A DNA stretch of 40,377 bases. Origin: Rhodovibrio sodomensis. Lineage in GTDB: Bacteria > Pseudomonadota > Alphaproteobacteria > Kiloniellales > Rhodovibrionaceae. The notes beneath the pieces were generated by a model. It was not told the DNA's origin. It saw only the letters and a program-made list of their open reading frames with translations, and ran no database searches. A program made the translations under genes and the position numbers. The stretch lies in contig NZ_NRRL01000071.1 of assembly GCF_016583645.1 (NCBI RefSeq), positions 1-40,377 on the forward strand. The letters are read 5' to 3'. This document shows positions 25,994-34,312 of the stretch, in pieces. The stretch's first letter is position 1, and each line of letters begins with the position of its first letter.

Positions 25994-26926
25994 ATGAAAT
26001 CGATTGCACACGCGTGCCGTGCAAGCGAAAGTTTATGGGGAACATGTCTAGCACGCGGATGGGACGAGACATTGGACGATCGACCCCAGACACCGGAAGC
26101 GGGGCGTAACGCCCAGGACCGCTGGTACCATCCGGGACGCTACACAACGACGTCCGCAGCCTGGGCGCGCACACAAGCTCAAGAGGCTCTGGCCCGAGCG
26201 CCCGAAGCCCAGGAATGGGTCAATGCGCAGGCCCGTGCCCTTGCGGAGCGTTTCAGTCCAAGCCCCCAAAAAGACGCGGTTGTGCGCCTTGAACACGCGC
26301 TAACGGATGTCGTTGCAGCAATCCAACAAACTTCAAACAAGCAGGCCCGCCGGATTGTCAGTGTCCTTGTGGGCAAGGCCAGTGCTGTAGCCGCCGTGAG
26401 TGGGATCACGGGGCTCATCTCGATATTTGGCACAGCCTCCACCGGGACCGCCATCGCCGGCCTCTCTGGGGCCGCCGCGACGACCGCGCAGTTGTACTGG
26501 GTCGGATCGCTGTTCACCTTGGGCGTCGCCGGGGGTGGCGCCATTTTGGGAGGTGCCGGGCTAGGCGTCGGTTTTGTTGCGATGCGTGGTGTACGTCGCA
26601 GTGTTTTCGGTCGGCAACGACCGGTCGAAGAGTTGCAGGACCACGAGCGGGTGATGCTCGAATCCTGCACCCCGGTGATCAAGGCGCTGCAGGAGCAGGC
26701 CTCCACCGGCGAAAAGCCCTCGCGTGATGAGATGCGCGTGGTCGCCGAGCAGGTCCTGATCCCGCTCGTGCACCACATCGACCTGCACTGGGACAACCAT
26801 AGCCTCGCCGAAGAGGGCATCAGCGGAGCGGCCCCCTTCGTCTCGACCCTGGCCCCGTTGAACCGGCGTAAACTGCGCAAGGCCACTGACGAGATCAGCC
26901 GCATCGCTGTCGGAGCTATGCGATGA
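25994..26926 (+). CDS. Unknown membrane protein with glycine-rich hydrophobic core
   Basis: A 310-residue protein with three parts. The N-terminal region (about 1-120) is polar with helical Ala/Gln-rich stretches. A glycine- and alanine-rich hydrophobic block follows at about 130-205 (GITGLISIFGTAST, AGLSGAAATTAQL, GVAGGGAILGGAGLGVGF), with two or three membrane segments of glycine-zipper type. A soluble C-terminus covers about 210-310 (LQDHERVMLESCTPVIKALQ...). The first 50 residues lack a good ribosome binding site, so the true start may be later. It overlaps the next gene by ATGA. Glycine-zipper membrane proteins beside nuclease-like genes in defence islands often serve as membrane-disrupting effectors, but no family is recognised here. 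Confidence 0.75.
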   Translation: MKSIAHACRASESLWGTCLARGWDETLDDRPQTPEAGRNAQDRWYHPGRYTTTSAAWARTQAQEALARAPEAQEWVNAQARALAERFSPSPQKDAVVRLEHALTDVVAAIQQTSNKQARRIVSVLVGKASAVAAVSGITGLISIFGTASTGTAIAGLSGAAATTAQLYWVGSLFTLGVAGGGAILGGAGLGVGFVAMRGVRRSVFGRQRPVEELQDHERVMLESCTPVIKALQEQASTGEKPSRDEMRVVAEQVLIPLVHHIDLHWDNHSLAEEGISGAAPFVSTLAPLNRRKLRKATDEISRIAVGAMR

Positions 26927-27648
26927 CCGGCCGCGCGACCCGATCGGCCGCCGTTGTCCTGGCCGTCACGCTTCAGCGGCTCGTGGAAGATGCCACTCGG
27001 TTCTGGTCGGTCGAGGAGCAGTTGGTGCTGGACGCGCTCCGGCGCTCGGCCAACGCCTTGAACCACGCCTCTCCGACCGAACTCAAAGCCTACGTGGTGA
27101 GCCTCGAGCCGGAAGCGCTCCAGGCCGCACTGCGCAACGTGAAGGGCATCTACCACGAGTTACTGTTTGCCTATGCGGAGAACGTCGACGGTGACGAGGT
27201 CGCCGCGCAGCTGTTCCAGGCGACGAACCACGCCGGGGCCGACCTGGAGTTCTACGTCGACGGTGACAGCGTCGGCCTCGTCCAGCTCAAGGCCGTCGAG
27301 TCAGCCAGCCACATCACCGAGCACCTGACCAAGTACCCCGACATCGCGGTCCGCGCGACCGATGAAGTGGCGAGCGCACTACCCGGCATCGAGAGCAGCG
27401 GCTTCGCCAACGCTGCGCTCACCAGCACGGTCGCGGATACGACGGCCGATCTCCGCGGGGATAGCATCGTTACGGAAGCCGTCGAGGGCGTGGCCAGTTC
27501 AGCTCTCGTAACCGCGGCGTTCACCGCGGGTGAGACCCTGCGGCGCGGAACCGTGTCCAGGACCCAGCTGAAAATGGCGCTTGGTGATACGGCAACTGCC
27601 GGTTTCGCGGCGATCGTTCTGGACGTGCTGATCGGCGACGTTGTCTGA
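26923..27648 (+). CDS. PD-(D/E)XK nuclease-like protein with hydrophobic C-terminal tail
   Basis: A 241-residue protein translationally coupled (ATGA) to the membrane protein upstream. Residues 75-125 match the restriction-endonuclease core: Glu79 (GIYHELLFAYAEN), then TNHAGADLEF with Asp107, a beta hairpin, and VQLKAV with Gln121-Leu-Lys123 (the QxK form of the ExK motif). The C-terminal 90 residues are small and hydrophobic (SSALVTAAFTAGETLRRG, TAGFAAIVLDVLIGDVV), as if packed in or against a membrane. That would tie it to its partner. Nuclease activity is inferred from motif spacing only. No characterised homologue comes to mind. Confidence 0.7.
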   Translation: MTGRATRSAAVVLAVTLQRLVEDATRFWSVEEQLVLDALRRSANALNHASPTELKAYVVSLEPEALQAALRNVKGIYHELLFAYAENVDGDEVAAQLFQATNHAGADLEFYVDGDSVGLVQLKAVESASHITEHLTKYPDIAVRATDEVASALPGIESSGFANAALTSTVADTTADLRGDSIVTEAVEGVASSALVTAAFTAGETLRRGTVSRTQLKMALGDTATAGFAAIVLDVLIGDVV

Positions 27649-27684
27649 ACAGCTACCTTCCGATTATTCACGAGGATCAAGCGC

Positions 27685-28914
27685 ATGACGTTACCGACGA
27701 AAGAAATAATACATATACTGAAATCGCACAACATCAACCCGACAAACTATCTAGCCGATACCCAAACCGAGGAGATCGATCTACCTGATATCGGCCATAT
27801 CGGCGACAATGAAACCGTTTATGCCACATCAATTGAATCTATTTTTGGTTTTGTCCCCGACGATGACTTCGAAGGTTTTCCGATTGATCTAGACGATCCC
27901 AGGATCCAAGAGTGGTGGGCACAAGTTCAGGAAATTATGTATGGTCGGAACAAAAATATTCCGACCGGCATTTTCCAGATTTCTCGCCAAGAGGCACCAG
28001 GACCACACTGCGCATGGTATTGCCCTATACATTTCTTCGGATATGATTGGGGCATTTACATTCGCGAGAGCTGCGTTCTCGACTATGCCTTGGGCGTAGC
28101 CTCCTATGTTAATTGGTCGAGGGTCAGTATCCCACGGGCCAACATTCCAAAGCACCTACTCCGCTGCGGGTTTTATGCCTTCTTCCTTCATGAACAGTTC
28201 CATCATAAAGTGGAAAGCCTTGGTTTTCGCCTGCTAGTCGCGACTAGACAAGACCGTTATCGCCCCTACAAACGCAACGTGTATCGCAAAACGTTCTTGA
28301 CCTCTGCTTGTATCGAAGAAGGCCTCGCGAACGCCGACAGCTACCGACGCCTAGCCGAATCACGATATAAAAAGCGCTTAGATCCTGCTATTTTGTTTGG
28401 CTTCCGCGAATTCTTGGATGAGTCTATCCGAGCTCAACCGGCTGGCTACAATCTAGGTATGACGTATTCCGCAGACCCAGAGTATCATAATCGACTTCAT
28501 GAATTACAATCGCAAGTTCTGGACGGGAAGGCATCGCCAGTAACACCACCTAGAAATTGGTCGATCTCCCCGAAAGTCATAACATCTTTGGCTCCCATCT
28601 CCGCCGAGATCTACATGGTTCTTCCTCGAGGCGCGCGCCCAATTTTTAACCCAACTACCGTAGATCCCGGGGTTAGCGCCTCAACCGAGGCGGTGATCAA
28701 AGCCCTGACGAGGCATTATGGCTACACATGCAGCAGGGGCGCCAAAGGATCACACGTTAAACTCGAGAAAGCCGGCGCTCCAACGATCGTTCTGCCAGGC
28801 AACCGCAAGACCCTCACACCCGGGGCGATGAAGCATGCACTCGATGCGGTCGGCGGACACCCGATCTCGCGTTTACCCGATCTCCTGAAGGGACGCCTCC
28901 CGGTATCTGCTTAG
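27685..28914 (+). CDS. Zincin metallopeptidase-like protein fused to a HicA-like domain
   Basis: A 409-residue protein with two recognisable modules. Around residue 169 is FFLHEQFHHKVE, an HExxH zinc site (His169, Glu170, His173). CIEEGLANADSYR near 210-220 offers the third ligand Glu as in gluzincins. The last 77 residues resemble the HicA mRNA-interferase fold: a helix (EAVIKALTRHYGYTCSR), the GSH motif with His357 (GAKGSHVKLEK), then a strand and a second helix (PGNRKTLTPGAMKHALDAVGG). No HicB antitoxin gene is adjacent. A+T content is higher than in its neighbours, suggesting separate acquisition. Whether the HicA part is a toxin or only an RNA-binding module is unknown. Confidence 0.75.
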   Translation: MTLPTKEIIHILKSHNINPTNYLADTQTEEIDLPDIGHIGDNETVYATSIESIFGFVPDDDFEGFPIDLDDPRIQEWWAQVQEIMYGRNKNIPTGIFQISRQEAPGPHCAWYCPIHFFGYDWGIYIRESCVLDYALGVASYVNWSRVSIPRANIPKHLLRCGFYAFFLHEQFHHKVESLGFRLLVATRQDRYRPYKRNVYRKTFLTSACIEEGLANADSYRRLAESRYKKRLDPAILFGFREFLDESIRAQPAGYNLGMTYSADPEYHNRLHELQSQVLDGKASPVTPPRNWSISPKVITSLAPISAEIYMVLPRGARPIFNPTTVDPGVSASTEAVIKALTRHYGYTCSRGAKGSHVKLEKAGAPTIVLPGNRKTLTPGAMKHALDAVGGHPISRLPDLLKGRLPVSA

Positions 28915-29187
28915 CCAAGGAATTTGGCCTAGAGCCAGTTCTGCGGCGCAACGAAATCTGATCTCTGCGTTCAGCTTTAGATCCAGTCTGCAATCGATTG
29001 CAGTCGTGGCTGTCTGACGTCTCACAGTTCGGCATAGATTACAAACGCGTCCGCGCAGGCCGGCCGCAGACCCCTAAGCGCGTTGTGCGCTACTTCCGAT
29101 CTTGGCCACCGGACAGCTGTTGACAGCACCGGACAGGGGTGCACGGGGTATCCGTAGCGCCAACCAAGGAGGACGCTGGCGACGGTC
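28915..29187 (+). other. Structured 273-bp leader before the reverse transcriptase; candidate ncRNA
   Basis: No gene is seen here. The region holds a perfect 16-bp palindrome CTGCAATCGATTGCAG (28,988-29,003) and a hairpin AGCGC-GTTGT-GCGCT near 29,077-29,091. A 20-bp period repeat has CACCGGACAG at 29,107 and 29,127, with TTGACA between, and a GCACC/GGTGC hairpin follows. An AAGGAGG at about 29,165 precedes the RT start by an unusually long distance. Several RT-based defence systems encode a template or regulatory RNA beside the RT, so a non-coding RNA is possible but unproven. Confidence 0.4.
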
Positions 29188-30402
29188 ATGTGGGACACGC
29201 CCAACATCCGGGATAAGGCGACCGGGGTCGCGGGCACGCTGCCCAACGTCGCCCCCGCAGGCCTCCTGCGCGCCGCGGATGCCGCGGCCGCGCAGCTTGA
29301 GAGCGTGGAGGATGCGGCGGTGCATGGCCGACAGCGGGCTGCACGTGGCCGGGCCTACACCTATCTCGCCAGTTACGCCGCCAAGAAGGTCGCCTTGGCC
29401 CGTGCCGCCGCCCGCAAGCACAAGGCCATCACGGAGGGCGAGCTCGACCGCGAGGCCCAGCGCCTCTCACCATGGCGCGACTGCGGCGAGCCGATCGGCT
29501 ACTACGAGAAACCCAAGCCCGAGGGTGGGACCCGCCCCATCACCACCTTCGGCTACCGCCGTACCGCCCTGCAGATCCTCGTCGACGACGCCCTGAAGGC
29601 GCTGGGCCGCCGCACCGCGTTCGACTTCGCCCGCTCCGGCGGCGGCCCCATGGCCGTCTACAACGAGGTCGCCGACTTGCACGCCCAGGGCTACATCTGG
29701 TTCGTTACCGCTGACATCGCGGATTGCTTCGGTTCGCTCGGCCACGACGGCCTGAAGCGGGTCCTCCCGTTACCGAACACAGTCGTTGAGACTGTGATCG
29801 GGAACGGAAGACAGGGCTCCGCACACTCCCCAGATACAGGGGGAGATACAGGCGCGCATCGCGACCGGCCGGGTCGCGGGATCCCGCAGGGTGCCGTCTG
29901 CTCGAGCGAGGTGGCCGGGATCGCGATCGGGAGGGTCGTTGAAAAGGTTGCGCCGTGTGGCCGGGCGTTGCTCTACGGCGACGACCTCCTGATCCCGACC
30001 GCCTCGAAGAGCCAGGCCAAGGTCACGCGCAAGGCACTGGCGCAGGCGCTTGCGGAAGATCCTGTCGGCCCGGTCGGGTTGCGCTCGGCACACGTCAAGG
30101 ATCTGCAGATCAAGGGCGTGGACTTCATCGGGCGAAGATACGAGCAGGCCTCGGAGTTCTGGGGTGGTTTCTTCCGCTGCCGCCCATCCAACAAGGCGTT
30201 TCACCGGTTCATGGATCGTGCAGCGAGGCTTGGCGCTAACGCCCACCCCGAACCACGCGATGAAAAGATTGATATATATGCCAGCCGGTGGGGCAAGTCT
30301 TTCCCGAACTGGCACAAGCCTCTACCAGCGGATGCGATGTTTGTCGTCACGATTCAACGCGCCAAAGAAAAAGCTGACAACCTTGCGCATCAGGGCACAT
30401 GA
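29188..30402 (+). CDS. Reverse transcriptase (non-retron; probable defence-associated RT)
   Basis: A 404-residue RT. The fingers/palm motifs in order are YYEKPKPEGGTRPITT (105-120, RT motif 1-2), FVTADIADCFGSL with catalytic Asp176 (motif A), GIPQGAVCSS at 231-240 (motif B), ALLYGDDLLI with the catalytic YGDD at 263-266 (motif C), and VDFIGRRY near 311 (motif D/E). The N-terminal 90 residues are helical and Ala/Arg-rich. There is no maturase or HNH domain and no group II intron around it. The retron VTG and NAxxH signatures are absent. YGDD, rather than the more common YADD, is notable. A HEPN gene follows after 18 bp, so the pair is probably one functional unit. RNA-templated DNA synthesis is inferred from intact catalytic residues. 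Confidence 0.87.
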   Translation: MWDTPNIRDKATGVAGTLPNVAPAGLLRAADAAAAQLESVEDAAVHGRQRAARGRAYTYLASYAAKKVALARAAARKHKAITEGELDREAQRLSPWRDCGEPIGYYEKPKPEGGTRPITTFGYRRTALQILVDDALKALGRRTAFDFARSGGGPMAVYNEVADLHAQGYIWFVTADIADCFGSLGHDGLKRVLPLPNTVVETVIGNGRQGSAHSPDTGGDTGAHRDRPGRGIPQGAVCSSEVAGIAIGRVVEKVAPCGRALLYGDDLLIPTASKSQAKVTRKALAQALAEDPVGPVGLRSAHVKDLQIKGVDFIGRRYEQASEFWGGFFRCRPSNKAFHRFMDRAARLGANAHPEPRDEKIDIYASRWGKSFPNWHKPLPADAMFVVTIQRAKEKADNLAHQGT

Positions 30403-30420
30403 TAAACACAGGCAAGGGCC

Positions 30421-31098
30421 ATGGTACCGGACCATTTTAGTCGCGACGTCGTGCAGAGGTGTCGCATACTGCTCGATGGGCTATACCCCATAGTGTCCAG
30501 CAGGCACTACGGTTCGCACACGGTTGAACACGGGTACGCAGCAGGTCCATTCACAACGACACTGTTGCTTTCAATGTCTATGCCGATGCTTTTCCTGCCG
30601 CTTGAGCGAATTTATCAACCAAACCTCCGTCGGCAGACCGTCAATGATCGGCATAGGTCCGAGGAACTGGCGAACCATATAGATCGCGCCTTGGGCGACG
30701 ACCAAGCGTTCGGCGCTGCTCCGTTCAACGCTGACGTGACTTGGTACCATGCTGCGGGTGTCCCAGCACCGGATCCATCAGCTGGACTGGGCCGACGCCA
30801 GACTGATCGACTAAACGGAGCGGAGGCTCAATGTGACGCCGCGAAGGCCCTTACGCGAGACGCGCTACGGGATCTTCGTAACGCGCTCGCACATGGCGCG
30901 ATACATTATCTAGATGCCGATGGGCATCCAACCGAAGGTAGTTTCGTACAACAACTTGCCTTCGTGAACCGCCATCAAAATAGCCAAACCTGCCGTATCT
31001 GGAAGGTCAAAGAAGAAGATTTCCACCAGTTTCTTCAGCAGTGGGCACAATGGCTCCAACTACACGGTTTGGACAAAGAAATCGCCGACGCCGCGTGA
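30421..31098 (+). CDS. HEPN-domain protein (candidate RNase effector)
   Basis: A 225-residue protein with a clear HEPN signature, LRNALAHG (Arg153-Asn154 ... His158), the R-x4-6-H motif that forms the active site of many ribonuclease toxins. The first half has a conserved-looking hydrophobic stretch (TTTLLLSMSMPMLFLPLERIY, about 45-65) and the centre is a variable loop. The ATG at 30421 lies 18 bp after the RT stop, with a weak AAGGG upstream. The Abi protein AbiA is known to join an RT to a HEPN domain; here the two are separate adjacent genes, suggesting RT-controlled RNA cleavage. Confidence 0.75.
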   Translation: MVPDHFSRDVVQRCRILLDGLYPIVSSRHYGSHTVEHGYAAGPFTTTLLLSMSMPMLFLPLERIYQPNLRRQTVNDRHRSEELANHIDRALGDDQAFGAAPFNADVTWYHAAGVPAPDPSAGLGRRQTDRLNGAEAQCDAAKALTRDALRDLRNALAHGAIHYLDADGHPTEGSFVQQLAFVNRHQNSQTCRIWKVKEEDFHQFLQQWAQWLQLHGLDKEIADAA

Positions 31099-31120
31099 TC
31101 AGTGTATTGTTACGCCATCC

Positions 31121-32146
31121 ATGACCCTGCCCGTCGAATCGCGCGTTGATAGCCTGAGAAACAGTTTCGGCTTCAGCGAATTTTTCTATGTAAAAAATCG
31201 ACCTACGGTTGCTGATTTCTTCAAGAGGGGCGAACACCCAGGGCTATATATCCTAGCTTTTGCCGATGGCGCCTACTATGCCGGTCGTACCAAAGACCTC
31301 AAACAGCGCTTTGTGGCTCATCACAGGACGCATGGCGACATTGAATATTTCGCTTTCAAGCCCTTAAGCATCCCAAAACAATCCCACGAAGAGCAAGCGC
31401 TTATCCAACAATTAGAAGCCACGGGTGTGACGCTCCGAAACATCGAGCACATGAGTTGGCCTGCCTCGGCTGCAGATTTCGACGCCGTGGTGCCGCAGCC
31501 CGATCAAGATAACTTCTTGTCGGGCCAGGACATTCAGGATCAAAGCGCCCGTATAGTGGACCCGAACCAGCGAGCCCGATACGAAAGGAGCCACGCTACC
31601 ATTGCTGAAAAGTCCTTTTACGGAGAACTCGTGAACTTTCTTCGGACCTATGTATCACTTGCTATCCCCGCGCCGCGGGCGACAGAGATGAGCTTCTGGG
31701 CCCTGACCGTGTGGCCTTCGCCTTCTGCTTATGTATCTCGTAGGCAAAACCGGGAATGGGCCCGGATTAACCTAGCTACATGTGAGGTGCTCACAGTCGG
31801 GCATCGGTGTACCAAGCCAAGCGCCCCTATTGACGCAGACGTACCTTTTGTCGCGTTTCATGTCGCCCGTTCTCCGATCGCTCCGGATGAAGACGCCGCG
31901 TTCGCCGAGCTAAGCAAGATTGCGCCATCCGTGATAGATGCGGAGCGTAAGTATGACGTCCTTGGGGGCGATCAGATTGGCTTCTTGGTGTTCGGCCTCG
32001 AGGAAGCTCAGCGTCTGCTGGAAGACCCCCGTGTCATAGGGGCAGCGCGGCGAGCCAATATCGCCATGATGCGGAAGCGTGCCTGTTTCTACGCGCGGTA
32101 CCACTGTCCCCAGCTCGCCGATGACATCCTCGAGACGCCGGTGTAG
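31121..32146 (+). CDS. GIY-YIG nuclease-domain protein
   Basis: A 341-residue protein whose N-terminal third holds the GIY-YIG fold. GLYIL at 41-45 and YYAGRT at 52-57 (the GLY...YAG variant) carry the catalytic Tyr and Arg56. A basic helix (DLKQRFVAHH) follows, with Glu91 (HEEQALIQQLEATG) as the likely metal ligand. The remaining 230 residues are an unrecognised domain, probably for targeting or partner binding. It starts 22 bp after the HEPN gene on the same strand, so RT, HEPN and GIY-YIG may form one operon. Confidence 0.8.
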   Translation: MTLPVESRVDSLRNSFGFSEFFYVKNRPTVADFFKRGEHPGLYILAFADGAYYAGRTKDLKQRFVAHHRTHGDIEYFAFKPLSIPKQSHEEQALIQQLEATGVTLRNIEHMSWPASAADFDAVVPQPDQDNFLSGQDIQDQSARIVDPNQRARYERSHATIAEKSFYGELVNFLRTYVSLAIPAPRATEMSFWALTVWPSPSAYVSRRQNREWARINLATCEVLTVGHRCTKPSAPIDADVPFVAFHVARSPIAPDEDAAFAELSKIAPSVIDAERKYDVLGGDQIGFLVFGLEEAQRLLEDPRVIGAARRANIAMMRKRACFYARYHCPQLADDILETPV

Positions 32147-32246
32147 CGGGTGCACATCTCCACCAACGCCGCGTTGACTGACGGCGAAGAACAATTACGG
32201 GGCGAGCCTGACCGGCAGAAAGACTTTGCGTCGAAAGGAGGCGGTC

Positions 32247-32471
32247 ATGGCGAGCCCCACTGGCAACAGCGAAAAGCTGCTCTCGGTAACTGACGTCGCG
32301 CGCACCCTCAACGTCTCCGAACGCCAAGTTAGGAGGTGGGTCGCTGCTGGCGACATTCCAGCATTCAAACTCGGGAGTCGGGTTCGCGTAGCGCCGTCAG
32401 CGCTACATCGATTTCTCAAGGATCAGGCGCTGGATGTCGCCACAGACATGCCCCGTGTTCCATTTTCCTAG
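32247..32471 (+). CDS. Small helix-turn-helix protein (MerR/excisionase-like)
   Basis: A 74-residue protein starting at an ATG after a strong AAAGGAGG; an upstream ATG at 32226 has no such site. The product is a classic 'helix-turn-helix, excisionase family' domain: LLSVTDVARTLNVSERQVRRW, then the wing IPAFKLGSRVRVAPSALHRFL. It precedes a pair of tyrosine recombinases by about 150 bp and is probably their directionality factor or regulator. Confidence 0.85.
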   Translation: MASPTGNSEKLLSVTDVARTLNVSERQVRRWVAAGDIPAFKLGSRVRVAPSALHRFLKDQALDVATDMPRVPFS

Positions 32472-32623
32472 ACAAAAATCGGTTTCGTGAGAACGCGACC
32501 TAATAATCGGCCGTGTTTTGTTAGCATCCGCTTTCACGAAACGGGACGCCTGTCACGCGGTGTCTTACCTAGGACACTGCTGTCAGGCGCACTGGCGTCA
32601 CGAGGACCACGAGGAGGCGCAAG
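32472..32623 (+). promoter_or_regulatory. Repeat-rich leader of the recombinase pair
   Basis: The gap has an inverted repeat TTTCGTGA (32,483-32,490) / TCACGAAA (32,534-32,541). Beside it is a nested hairpin at 32,547-32,589, with outer CGCCTG/CAGGCG and inner GTGTC/GACAC arms. This is the kind of layout seen at recombinase binding sites or attenuators. A GAGGAGG precedes the recombinase start. Confidence 0.5.
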
Positions 32624-34312
32624 ATGAGCGCACCGAATACGCTGGCCGACGTGCTGGCCGCAATCAAGTCCGATACGGAGCTTAGTCAGCGCGAACAGCA
32701 GGACATGGCCTGGGCCATCCGCCACGTCGGCCGTACGCTGGGCGTCGCGTTGAGCGACATCTCGGCGAGCCCACCCGTTCTGACGAACCGCCTTAAGGCA
32801 GTCGAACCCGCTGCGGCCGGCGTGAGTGGCCGCACCTGGTCGAACGTCCGCTCACAACTCAGGAAGGCCCTGCGGCATACGGGCGCCTTCATCGAACCCG
32901 GCCGGCACAAGGGCCAGCTCACGTCTGACTGGCAACAGCTGCTCGACGCGATCGACGTCCCGTGGCTGCGATATGGGCTCTCGCGCTTCGCTCACTTCGC
33001 CTCCGACAACGGCTGGGCGCCAGGGGAGATCGGCGACGCCCACTTCGCCGTGTTTCGCGACGCCCTGGAGAACCACTCGATCTGCCGGACCCCCGAGCGT
33101 GCCGCGCATCGGGCCATGATCAACTGGAACAAGGCTGCTCGCGAGGTGCCCGGCTGGCCGCCGACCGAAATCACAATTCGCACCAGGGATCCCGGCTACA
33201 CCTTCGACTGGGATGCCTTCCCGCCCCAACTTCTCTCGGAGGTCGACGACTACTTCCGCGAACGCAGCGGGAGCGACCCGTTCGGGACCACCGGCCTCAA
33301 ACCGCTCGCCGAGGTCTCGGCCCAGACCCAGAAATTCCAACTACGCCAGCTCGCGTCGGCAATGGTGCACCGCGAGGCGGCCACCTGCGACGAACTCGTC
33401 AGCCTGGCCGCGCTCGTCGAACCCGATCGCTACAAAGCAGGCCTCCGCTTCTTCTATGAACGCCAGTGCCAGCAACGTTCCACCCAGTTGACCCAAATCG
33501 CGAACGCCGGGCTCGGCGCCGCCCGTTACCTCGTCCAGCGCGGGGCCATCGACCAATCAGAATTCGACGCCGTACACCACGCCTACAAGCGGGTCGAATA
33601 CCGCGGGAGTGGCATGTCGGAGCGAAACCGCGAGCGCCTGCGCCCGTTCGCCGACCCTGATAACGTCGCTGCGCTCATCACCCTCCCCGACCGGCTCGCG
33701 AAGAGGTGCGGATCAACCGCCACGGTGCGCGACGCCTACCGCATGCGCACCGCGCTGGCCATCGAGCTGTTGCTGATCTTCCCGATGCGGGTGCGCAACC
33801 TCGCGACGTTGAACCTGGACCAGCATGTCACCCGCACTCAAGCCAACGGCAAAGGCCGAACCTTCCTTCACCTCCCTGGCATGGAGGTCAAAAACCGCGA
33901 GACGCTCCAGGTGGAACTACCGTCGCGAACAGCGAAGCTGCTGGACAGCTACGTTCATTCCTACCGCCCGCTGCTGGTCCGGGATAACGGCGCCTGGCTC
34001 TTCCCCGGCCGTGAAGGCAGCCATCAGCACATCGCCGCGTTCGGCACGTACCTCAAGACCGCGATCAAACGCGAGACGGGCCTGACGGTGCATCCGCACC
34101 TTTTCCGCCACCTGGCTGCGAAGCTGTACCTCGACGCCAATCCCGGCCAGTTCGAGGTCGTCCGCCAGGTGCTCGGCCACCGCTCGCTGAAGACGACCGT
34201 TGAAACCTACGCGGAGTTCGACAGTCAGCAGGCCGTGGAGATGTACGACCAGCACATTCTAGCCCTGCAAACGAAGCTGGTCGGCAGCGTGGAGGACACT
34301 GACCATGGCTGA
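32624..34312 (+). CDS. Tyrosine recombinase A of a tandem pair
   Basis: A 562-residue integrase-family protein, larger than phage integrases. The N-terminal 360 residues hold an extended helical core-binding region. The catalytic domain shows Arg389 (IFPMRVRNLATLNL), HLFRHLA with His492 and Arg495, His519 (VLGHRSLKTT) and Tyr529 (VETYAEF). It overlaps the next recombinase gene by 8 nt. Long-plus-short recombinase pairs occur in elements such as Tn554-like transposons and other multi-recombinase units, so the two probably act together, with the HTH gene upstream. Whether they move this segment or are captured passengers is not clear. Confidence 0.88.
   Translation: MSAPNTLADVLAAIKSDTELSQREQQDMAWAIRHVGRTLGVALSDISASPPVLTNRLKAVEPAAAGVSGRTWSNVRSQLRKALRHTGAFIEPGRHKGQLTSDWQQLLDAIDVPWLRYGLSRFAHFASDNGWAPGEIGDAHFAVFRDALENHSICRTPERAAHRAMINWNKAAREVPGWPPTEITIRTRDPGYTFDWDAFPPQLLSEVDDYFRERSGSDPFGTTGLKPLAEVSAQTQKFQLRQLASAMVHREAATCDELVSLAALVEPDRYKAGLRFFYERQCQQRSTQLTQIANAGLGAARYLVQRGAIDQSEFDAVHHAYKRVEYRGSGMSERNRERLRPFADPDNVAALITLPDRLAKRCGSTATVRDAYRMRTALAIELLLIFPMRVRNLATLNLDQHVTRTQANGKGRTFLHLPGMEVKNRETLQVELPSRTAKLLDSYVHSYRPLLVRDNGAWLFPGREGSHQHIAAFGTYLKTAIKRETGLTVHPHLFRHLAAKLYLDANPGQFEVVRQVLGHRSLKTTVETYAEFDSQQAVEMYDQHILALQTKLVGSVEDTDHG

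Noticed and set aside
29188..30402. Retron or group II intron interpretation of the RT
   Set aside because: There is no maturase or HNH domain, no intron domain V/VI-like hairpin downstream, and no retron-type VTG/NAxxH signatures. The neighbours are HEPN and GIY-YIG genes.
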